Of a DNA stretch of 32,533 bases, positions 1 through 6,671 are shown piece after piece. The position numbers and the translations under genes were made by a program. Source of the DNA: Pseudomonadota bacterium (lineage in GTDB: Bacteria; Desulfobacterota; Desulfobaccia; Desulfobaccales; 0-14-0-80-60-11); contig JAHIKF010000263.1 of assembly GCA_018897875.1 (NCBI GenBank), forward strand, positions 1 to 32,533, written 5' to 3'. Position 1 is the first letter of the stretch; each line of letters begins with the position of its first letter. Below the pieces are notes generated by a model. The model saw only the letters and a program-made list of their open reading frames with translations. It was not told the DNA's origin and ran no database searches.

Positions 1-1452
1 CGCCAACCGCAAAATAGCTCTGAATACGATATTACTCAGCGCCACCGAGCTTCTCACCCGGATTGTGAGCCTGGTGCTGGTGATTTTCGTGGCTCGTCGA
101 CTGGGTCCGGGGATGATGGGCATTTATGCCTTTGCCCTCACCTTTGTAAATTTTTTTGATATCTTTATAAGCTTCGGCCTGGAGCGCTATATCCAGCGGG
201 AAGTGGGCCGGCAGCCGGATCTGGCAGGGCCCTTGTTCAGCCAGGTCTTCGCCCTCAAGCTCCTGGCCTACTTAGGTTCCGCCGTAGTCATTGTCATTTT
301 GAGCCTGACCATCGTCGAAGGTGACCTGAAAAGATGGGTGGTGTGGCTCCTGAGCCTGTCCCTGTTTTTCCGAACCAATATTACCTCCAGTAACTGTTTC
401 TTTCGCGCCCACCAGCAGGCCAAATATGAGGCCCTCGTGGTCATCAGCTTCCGCCTGGTTTACGGCGGGGCCGGGTTGGCCGCCATCCTCTCCGGTCAGG
501 GGCTCTTGACCCTGGCCGCCCTGGAGCTGGCCGCCCAGGCCGGAGCCTGCTTCCTGGCCTGGTGGCTTTTCATCAAGAAAATCGGCAATCCCTTCCACCG
601 GGTAACCTGGAAAGACCTGCTGACACTGGTCAGGTCCACCAAAGATTTCCTCTTTATCCGGGTGGTGTTGACCGTCTATGCCTCTCTCAACATGTTTATG
701 CTCTCCTTTATGGCCGGAGACGTCGTCACCGGCATTTATTCCGCCGCCCTGCGCCTCTGCGGCTCCTTCGATTTTTTGCCCGATGCCTTCACCGGGGCTT
801 TCCTACCGGTAATGAGCCGGCAAATCAAGTCCGGCTGGGAGTCCTTCGCCACCGTATTTCGCCCCTTCTTTAAATATCTCCTGGTGATCGGCCTGGGGCT
901 GGCCGCGGTCCTGGGGGCATGGCCGAGAGCTTTATCCTGCTGATCTTCGGACCCGCGTTCAAACCCGCCATCCCGACGCTGACCATTTTGGCCTTGTCCC
1001 TGGCGCTGACTTTTGTCAATCTGTCGCTATCCAACGGCCTCATCGCCCTGGACCGGGAACGGAAGATCGTGTGGATTATTTTGCTGGCCGCGACCTTCAA
1101 TTTCTGCCTTAATCTGGCTCTGATCCCGGTCTATCAGCAAAACGGCGCCGCGGGAGCAACCCTAATATCCGAAGTATTGGTGCTCTGCCTGATGCTCCAG
1201 GCCATGGGCTGGCAGCAGGTGCGGGTCTTGAGACTGGGGCGGGTGACGCTGCGGCCTTTGCTGGCCGGCCTGCTGAGCTTTGGCCTGGGGCGGGGATTGG
1301 TTGCCTGGCAAATCAATTTTTTTGCCGGATTGGCATTGATGGCTCTGGGATTCTTTTTCTTTTTGGTCTGCACCGGCGCCCTTTCCCGGGCCGAGTTGCT
1401 GGCGGCCTGGGATTTAATCACCTGGAAACGCAAAGAATTGGAAGCGGCGTGA
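1..1452 (+). pseudogene. Polysaccharide flippase (Wzx/MATE-like), 5'-partial and frameshifted
   Basis: This is a multi-pass membrane protein of the polysaccharide exporter family, which moves lipid-linked oligosaccharide units across the inner membrane. The frame is already open at base 2, so the gene starts before the window. The visible N-terminal part (ATELLTRIVSLVLVIFVARR, then LGPGMMGIYAFALTF) is typical of the first two helices of the family. The frame ends at 943, but the family-like sequence continues in another frame from about 919 (AESFILLIFGPAFKPAIPTL) to the stop at 1452. The switch falls at the run of five G at 913-917 and equals loss of one base. It may be a true inactivating mutation or a sequencing error in a homopolymer. 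The next gene follows after 46 bases on the same strand and also fits a polysaccharide locus. Confidence 0.8.
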
Positions 1453-1498
1453 GCCAAAGACGGCGCTTAGCCCTTGCCGGGCTGGGGGAGAGAAATTC

Positions 1499-3328
1499 TT
1501 GCTGGGAACTTTTCTGATCTGTGACTTTAAGCGGGGGCTGAATTATAAGGACATGGGCCTTCCCTTAGGTGTGGAGGGTGCTTGCCCCCCTGGCTTCAGC
1601 CGGCGCCTCGTCTGGCATGATCAGCATTCCCATCTGAGCTGCACCACCCGTGAGCATTATCCGGTATTTTCCTGGGAAACGGAAGATCTGCTGGTGCACC
1701 TGGAGGGGCGCATTTACCACCCGGAGGAACCACAGTTAACTACGCAACTCTCCGATTTATCCCACCTCATATTTACTCAAAAAATTGATCCCAGGCCCCT
1801 CCTGGCCAGTTGGTTGCTACGCACTGACGGTGATTTCCTCCTGGTCCTGGTCCATAAAGCCGACGGCGGCATCGCCGTGATTAACGATGTTTTCGGGCGC
1901 CTGCCCACCTATGTCCATCTCCGGGACGGCTGGCTCATTCTGTCCCGGGATCTGCGCCGGATTACCCAGGTGCTGGGAGCGGCCGACTTTGACCGCATGG
2001 CCCTGGCCCAATATCTGCTCTTGGGTTTTCCCCTGGGGAAAAGGTCCTTGTTTGCCGGGATTGAGTATTTAGAGCCCGCCTCCCTGATAAGCATTTCCCC
2101 CGCGGACGCTTCCATTAAGTTGACCAATCTCCATGAGTTTAACCTGGAGGGCGAGGAACACAGTAACCGAAGTTCCACGGAAAATGCCCGGAATCTCGCC
2201 TCCCGGTTCCGGGAAGCCTGTCTCCTAAGAGCCACCGGCGACGACACTTGCGTGGTCTCTTTGAGCGGTGGCCTGGATTCCCGGGCCGTTGCCGCGGGTT
2301 TGCGACGGGAAGAGATTCCCTTTACCGCCGCCACTTTCCTAAATTCTCAGCAGACCAATACCGCGGACGTCCGGGTCGCCTCCCGGGTAGCGGAGGCGTT
2401 GGGAGTGGAGTGGCAGCTATTCCACCCGCGCCCCCCCCAGGGAAAAGACCTGGTGCAGCTCCTGGATCTGAAAAGCGGCGCCAACAATTTACGCATGAGC
2501 TTTATCCTGCCGTTTTTCCACCAGCTTATGGAGAAATTCGGCCCCAGGATCACCTACTTTACCGGCGATGGCGGGGGTGACGCCTTGGGGGTTTCCTGTC
2601 CGTATCGCCGGGTAAGTACTCCCAAGGCCCTGCTGGATTATGCCATAGAAAGATACCAGATCTGGCCTCTGGACGAGGTGGCGGCCCTAACCCGGTTGGC
2701 CGGCCAGGATATCAAAGCGGAACTCGCCGAGCACCTGGCTTCCTATCCGGAAACGGCTCCCGACCGGAAATACAAGCACTTCTTTTGCCTGGAAGTGGCC
2801 ACCAAAATGTACCATGAGGGCGAGGACCGCAACCGCCATTTCTTCTGGAGCGTCACGCCCTTCTATTCCTTTGAATTTTTCCATTACGCCATGAACTGCC
2901 CGGACCGGGACAAGCAGGGGTACCGGCTTTACCGGGAGTTTCTGGCCCAACTCCATCCGGCTGTGGGCGGCATTGATTACGCCGACTGGCAGGCGCCCCT
3001 CTCGTCCCTGAAATTCTCCCTGTTATATCAAGTCAAGAACCTCACCCGGCGCCGGCCCAACCTTATCGCCCGCTTAAGGAGGCTTCTGGGACGCTACGAC
3101 ATGGTGGGGCCGGGGTCCAATATTTTGGGATGCTTGCGGGATCAAAGCCTCGCCTGTGCTCCCCTCAACCAGTATTTTGATCCCCGGTCCCTGGCCCGGG
3201 TGCTGGCCAGGCCCCAGGATTATGACAAAAACCAACTTTGGAGCTTACTCACTTTGACCTCCACCCTGGCTTATTACACCTGTCCCCGGCCTCTGGGGGA
3301 TGATTTCCTGGACCGCGACTTTGTCTGA
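1499..3328 (+). CDS. Asparagine synthetase-like protein (AsnB family) without N-terminal Cys
   Basis: This 609-residue protein has the two-domain plan of class B asparagine synthetases. An N-terminal Ntn-hydrolase-like half (about 1-190) is followed by an ATP-pyrophosphatase half with the PP-loop SLSGGLDSR near residue 255. Family members make asparagine by amidation with glutamine; many copies in polysaccharide loci instead amidate sugars or have unknown roles. The chosen TTG start follows a GGGGGAG ribosome site at about 1485. The N-terminus then reads MLGTFLICDF rather than MCG, so the Cys2 nucleophile needed for glutamine hydrolysis is absent. It may use free ammonia, or only adenylate a substrate. 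A later ATG at 1553 would also lack Cys2. Its stop lies 25 bases before the chosen start of the next gene, which suggests cotranscription. Confidence 0.8.
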   Translation: MLGTFLICDFKRGLNYKDMGLPLGVEGACPPGFSRRLVWHDQHSHLSCTTREHYPVFSWETEDLLVHLEGRIYHPEEPQLTTQLSDLSHLIFTQKIDPRPLLASWLLRTDGDFLLVLVHKADGGIAVINDVFGRLPTYVHLRDGWLILSRDLRRITQVLGAADFDRMALAQYLLLGFPLGKRSLFAGIEYLEPASLISISPADASIKLTNLHEFNLEGEEHSNRSSTENARNLASRFREACLLRATGDDTCVVSLSGGLDSRAVAAGLRREEIPFTAATFLNSQQTNTADVRVASRVAEALGVEWQLFHPRPPQGKDLVQLLDLKSGANNLRMSFILPFFHQLMEKFGPRITYFTGDGGGDALGVSCPYRRVSTPKALLDYAIERYQIWPLDEVAALTRLAGQDIKAELAEHLASYPETAPDRKYKHFFCLEVATKMYHEGEDRNRHFFWSVTPFYSFEFFHYAMNCPDRDKQGYRLYREFLAQLHPAVGGIDYADWQAPLSSLKFSLLYQVKNLTRRRPNLIARLRRLLGRYDMVGPGSNILGCLRDQSLACAPLNQYFDPRSLARVLARPQDYDKNQLWSLLTLTSTLAYYTCPRPLGDDFLDRDFV

Positions 3329-3353
3329 TAGACTTGAACAGCCAGGGGTTGGG

Positions 3354-4601
3354 ATGTCACCGGAACCGGCGGTAAGACTCAGACCCTTCCCATTCCGGGC
3401 CGCGCTGGCCATCTGTTCCGATATCGACGGCTGCGATCTCCCCACCTTTCTGGCGGTGCACCGTTACCTGAACGACCCTCGGAGCGGCTTGGGGTTGCCC
3501 GTAGCCGACTCCTTTTTTGGCCAGGGGCGGGATCCGGGGCAGATGGCTTACTTCCTCCCTGACGGCCGCACCCCGGGGCCCGAGGCCCACCACATTATCC
3601 AGGCCCTCCGGGGGGGGATCATCGATTCCTTGCATTCCTGGGGGGACTTCAACCTGGCCGCGCCCCAGCCGCAGGCCCTGCGCTCCCTGGCGGCCAGGTT
3701 GGTGGAAGATCTGCACCGCCAGGGCCTATCCGTGAAGGTCTGGCTCAATCATGGCGACCCCTGCAACCGGCAGAACTTGCGGGCCAGGTTGCAGCCGGGT
3801 TATGCCGGGGACGACCCAGCTTCGCCCTATTACACCGCCGACCTCTTGAAGCCTCTGGGCCTGAAATATTACTGGTGGTCCGATCTGGTCTCTTGGCCCC
3901 TTTCCAACCGGCCGGACTCTCCCGGCTCCAGGCTCCGGCCGGGCATCAATGCCTTGAAGAACACGGTAAAAATCCTCCTGGGACAGCGGCAGAAGGCCAG
4001 GACTACCGCCCAGATCATGGAATTGTGTCAACCCGTCACCCTCAGGGACGGCCTGGCGCTCATGGCTTTCACTCGCCACCTGCGGGGCCTCAAGGAGCCC
4101 ACCTCCCGGCACACCCTGCGTTATACTCTGGGGGACCCGGTGCTGGAGCAGTTGCTGGCCCAGGAGGGATATCTCATCCTTTACACCCACCTGGGACTGC
4201 CGCGCCCGGGGCCGGGAGAGGAACTTTTCCCCCTTCCGGACCGGACTGCCCTGGACCGCCTGGCGCAGCACTATCATGCAGGCAGTATCTGGGTCGCCCC
4301 CACGGTCAGGGTCTTGAGCCATTGGCTCATGACCCGGCACCTGGTCTGGACGGCGCACCGGGAAGGGGAGCGGCTCATCATCCATCTGGAATCACTCCAG
4401 GACCCCACCACCGGCCCGCGGCCGCCCGAACCTGAAGAATTGGCCGGCCTCTGTTTCTCTGTGCCGGCGGCGGGGGAGGTTATTCTCCGTCTGGCCGGCC
4501 GGGACCTGGTTCCCCAGGTCTTCGGGCCCGATCATACCGGGGAACGGGTGGTGGGGCTGCCGCCGCCGCCGCCGCCCTCTCTGGAGGCGTTGAAACTTTA
4601 A
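3354..4601 (+). CDS. Hypothetical protein, possible NodB-like carbohydrate deacetylase fold
   Basis: I do not recognise this 415-residue protein with certainty. The N-terminal stretch AALAICSDIDGC, followed by SLHSWGDFN near residue 105 and VWLNHGDPCNRQN near 135, resembles the order of an acidic metal-binding strand and His-containing loops in NodB-type polysaccharide deacetylases. The canonical HxxxH motif is not seen, so this is a fold-level guess. The C-terminal part has a short poly-proline run just before the end. I chose ATG 3354, which has AGGGG six bases upstream; an in-frame ATG at 3300 would overlap the previous gene by 29 bases. The position directly after the flippase and the asparagine-synthetase-like gene suggests a role in surface polysaccharide modification. 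No signal peptide is visible. Confidence 0.6.
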   Translation: MSPEPAVRLRPFPFRAALAICSDIDGCDLPTFLAVHRYLNDPRSGLGLPVADSFFGQGRDPGQMAYFLPDGRTPGPEAHHIIQALRGGIIDSLHSWGDFNLAAPQPQALRSLAARLVEDLHRQGLSVKVWLNHGDPCNRQNLRARLQPGYAGDDPASPYYTADLLKPLGLKYYWWSDLVSWPLSNRPDSPGSRLRPGINALKNTVKILLGQRQKARTTAQIMELCQPVTLRDGLALMAFTRHLRGLKEPTSRHTLRYTLGDPVLEQLLAQEGYLILYTHLGLPRPGPGEELFPLPDRTALDRLAQHYHAGSIWVAPTVRVLSHWLMTRHLVWTAHREGERLIIHLESLQDPTTGPRPPEPEELAGLCFSVPAAGEVILRLAGRDLVPQVFGPDHTGERVVGLPPPPPPSLEALKL

Positions 4602-4732
4602 GGCAAAGGCAAGCGTTCAGCCATTAGCCATCAACTTTCCGCAACAACCATGCGATAAGCCAAACTCACCGAAACCCTGAATTCAGGCCTTCTGCGATGG
4701 CAAAACTGCTTTTTCTGTCATTGTTCCTACCT

Positions 4733-4804
4733 GATCGAGTTAAGAGATCACTCCTGGGAGTGGCGGTTCGAATTTGACCCTTGAAGCTGGTCTCTTAAAT
4801 GATC
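4733..4804. repeat. Strong inverted repeat with internal hairpin, possible structured RNA
   Basis: The arms TTAAGAGA (4740-4747) and TCTCTTAA (4791-4798) pair perfectly. Outer GATC boxes at 4733-4736 and 4801-4804 extend the stem across a small internal loop. A second hairpin, CACTCC-TG-GGAGTG, lies inside at 4749-4762. There is no U-run, so this is not a simple terminator. It sits in a gene-free stretch downstream of the polysaccharide genes. Function unknown. Confidence 0.4.
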
Positions 4805-4884
4805 CAGATAACCTCCAAATAGCTCATTTTGACCACACGGCCGAGCCGCTGTACCCGGAAAGTGAGGAATCATGAGGTTATGGG

Positions 4885-4955
4885 CAAATCCCGCCTTCGG
4901 CGCCATATTAATAATTAAGGCGTAATCTCAAGTGGTTACGCTTTTTGTTTTGGCC
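4885..4955 (+). repeat. Duplicated tRNA-Leu 3' end plus downstream hairpin (attachment-site remnant)
   Basis: Bases 4885-4905 match the last 21 bases of tRNA-Leu(GAG), including CCA, with one change (A to G). The match continues through CATATT-ATAATT and a hairpin (AGGCGTAA with TTACGCTT) followed by a T-rich tail, as found just downstream of the real tRNA at 13168-13215. The copy is on the + strand while the tRNA gene is on the - strand. Target tRNA 3' ends are duplicated when tyrosine-recombinase elements integrate, so this is read as an old att site. Confidence 0.65.
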
Positions 4956-4987
4956 TTCTGCCCCGGTTTGTCCCCGCTTTTGTTCCC

Positions 4988-5076
4988 GGTGACCCCCGCC
5001 CTTTTGCCATCTCCAGATTCTCCTCGGCAACGTATTATCCCCCAATCCCGTATCCAAGAAAATCGGATCCACCTCA
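4988..5076 (-). mobile_element. IS end remnant (same element as at 11691-12157)
   Basis: About 85 bases here match 12070-12157 closely in the same orientation. They contain the start of the same transposase reading frame (on the - strand, encoding ENLEMAKGRG, compared with ENRELAKGRG in the other copy) and the same terminus. Both copies stop matching immediately after CCACCTCA, so the element end reads TGAGGTGG on the - strand. The rest of the element is missing at this locus. Confidence 0.6.
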
Positions 5077-5207
5077 AAGGGTTAGTTTAGGCAGTATGAT
5101 GTGCGCATCAAAGCCACTTTTATTAGTTGTGGACCATGGTTATCTTAAATCTCAGAATCAAAGATTTCTATGTCATTAACTTTGGAGTGAAAATTAATAA
5201 ATTCCGA

Positions 5208-5237
5208 TTGATTTTTGTGAAAAACTATGTTTATGAT
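5208..5237 (+). promoter_or_regulatory. Candidate sigma70 promoter for the riboswitch and HAF-repeat gene
   Basis: TTGATT (5208-5213) and TATGAT (5232-5237) are separated by 18 bases. Transcription would start near 5244, directly at the 5' edge of the riboswitch aptamer, which supports the assignment. The surrounding 80 bases are AT-rich. Confidence 0.5.
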
Positions 5238-5239
5238 GC

Positions 5240-5316
5240 GACGCTAAATAAAGCCGAACCCGCTGCGAGGCGGGGACGGAAAGCCATGGTCATTAAGAGA
5301 TAGCCGGGCTACCTGG
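5240..5316 (+). promoter_or_regulatory. GEMM-I cyclic-di-GMP riboswitch
   Basis: The sequence follows the GEMM-I layout. The P1b stem CCCGCT/GGCGGG is closed by a GCGA (GNRA) tetraloop at 5265-5268. The conserved GGACGGAAAGCC element follows, then a second hairpin ending in AGCCGGGCTACC, which supplies the receptor strand. Aligned to the Vc2 aptamer by hand, the base at the G20 position is G (5256), which favours c-di-GMP over cGAMP. The A47 and C92 equivalents are present. The usual G21-C46 pair is replaced by C-G, a compensatory change. It lies 43 bases upstream of the start codon of a secreted repeat protein, a common type of target. Confidence 0.85.
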
Positions 5317-5358
5317 GAAGAAGGCGGATCGGTTTTTTGCTTATTTAAGGGGGAAGAA

Positions 5359-6420
5359 ATGAAAAAATGGAATCTGTTGGCATTGGTTTTTATTCTGAGC
5401 GCCTGCTTTTGCTTAGTTGGCATTGGTGCCGCCTACTCCGGGGGCACGATGACGGACCTGGGCACCCTGCCGGGGGGGGGGAGCAGTGAAGCCTCGGGTA
5501 TCAACACTAAGGGTCAAATCGTTGGATGGTCATATACAACCTCTGGCTACAAGCATGCCTTTTTATACTCCGGGGGCAAGATGATAGACCTGGGCACCCT
5601 ACCGGGGGGGCTATACAGTTACGCCACGGGTATCAATGATAACGGTCAAATCGTTGGATATTCAGATACAGCCTCTGGCGAGGAACATGCCTTCTTATAC
5701 TCCTACCCTGCGGGCACGTGGAAGGACCTGGGCACCCTGGATGGAGATCGCAGCAGGGCCACGGGTATCAATAAAAGTGGTCATATCGTTGGATGGGTCA
5801 GGAAGGCCTCGGGCCGGGAGCATGCCTTTTTATACATCGGAAGCACGATGACGGACCTGGGCACCCTGGGGGGAACAAACAGCTACGCCACTGCTATCAA
5901 TAATAACGGTCAAATCGTTGGATATTCAAATACAGCCGTTGGCTACATGCATGCCTTCTTATACACCTACCCCGCGGGCACGTGGAAGGACCTGGGCAAC
6001 CTGCCGGGGACGGGGGTGGGATTGGACAGCTTCGCCGATGGTATCAATGACCAAGGTCAAATCGTTGGCACTGGCAGTACACCCTCGGGGCTATCTCATG
6101 CCTTTTTATATTCCGGGGGCACGATGAAAGACCTTGGCACCCTGGGGAAAGCACCCAGTTGCGCCTATGGTATCAATTATGATGGTAAAATCGTTGGACG
6201 TTCACAGACAGTCTCTAACGAGAGGCATGCCTTTTTATACTCCGGGGGCAAGATGACGGACCTGGCCCAACCGGGGTGGACCTATAATATCGCCTATGCT
6301 ATCAATTCCGGCGGCAAAATCGTTGGAGTATCAAGTACGCCTTCTGGCCCGAATCATGCCTTTTTATATACTCCCCCGTCTGGTTGCCTCCCCGCCATCC
6401 TGCTCCTTTTGCTGAATTGA
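5359..6420 (+). CDS. Secreted HAF-repeat protein, probable seven-bladed propeller
   Basis: The 353-residue product starts with a signal sequence (MKKWNLLALVFILSAC). LSAC fits a lipobox, but the hydrophobic stretch continues to about residue 26, so ordinary signal peptidase cleavage is also possible. The rest is seven tandem units of about 45 residues, each ending in HAFLY and containing a GIN-GQIVG core (extracellular HAF repeat family). Seven units would suit a beta-propeller; this is inference. The tail is short and hydrophobic (CLPAILLLLLN). A strong ribosome site, AAGGGGG, lies six bases before the ATG. A GEMM-I riboswitch precedes it, so synthesis is probably tied to c-di-GMP, as for matrix or adhesion proteins. 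It stands alone, with a terminator behind it. Confidence 0.85.
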   Translation: MKKWNLLALVFILSACFCLVGIGAAYSGGTMTDLGTLPGGGSSEASGINTKGQIVGWSYTTSGYKHAFLYSGGKMIDLGTLPGGLYSYATGINDNGQIVGYSDTASGEEHAFLYSYPAGTWKDLGTLDGDRSRATGINKSGHIVGWVRKASGREHAFLYIGSTMTDLGTLGGTNSYATAINNNGQIVGYSNTAVGYMHAFLYTYPAGTWKDLGNLPGTGVGLDSFADGINDQGQIVGTGSTPSGLSHAFLYSGGTMKDLGTLGKAPSCAYGINYDGKIVGRSQTVSNERHAFLYSGGKMTDLAQPGWTYNIAYAINSGGKIVGVSSTPSGPNHAFLYTPPSGCLPAILLLLLN

Positions 6421-6481
6421 CGGTCGCCTGGCGGGCGGAAACTTAAAAAAGATTTACTACTCTGAACTCCAAGCACAAACC

Positions 6482-6514
6482 AGGCAGGGTCCGGCGTGGC
6501 CCTGCCTTTTTATT
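6482..6514 (+). terminator. Rho-independent terminator of the HAF-repeat gene
   Basis: GGCAGGG (6483-6489) pairs with CCCTGCC (6500-6506) and is followed by TTTTTATTTT. It lies about 60 bases after the stop codon. The rest of 6421-6671 shows nothing else I can support. Confidence 0.8.
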
Positions 6515-6671
6515 TTCGGGCGAAAGTAATAGTTTCGAGGAGCGTGGGGGAATTTTACTCCCACACCCTTAAAGAACGGGATGATATCCTCTGGAATTTG
6601 TCACATCCCTTACCTCAAATCGGCCCTCTTTCCAGGGACCAGCCGGACTCCTATGAGGTTTGATCCTCCGG

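Noticed and set aside
5030..5080. Possible CRISPR-like repetition with 12110-12160
   Set aside because: Only two copies, 7 kb apart, and better explained as the end of one insertion sequence.
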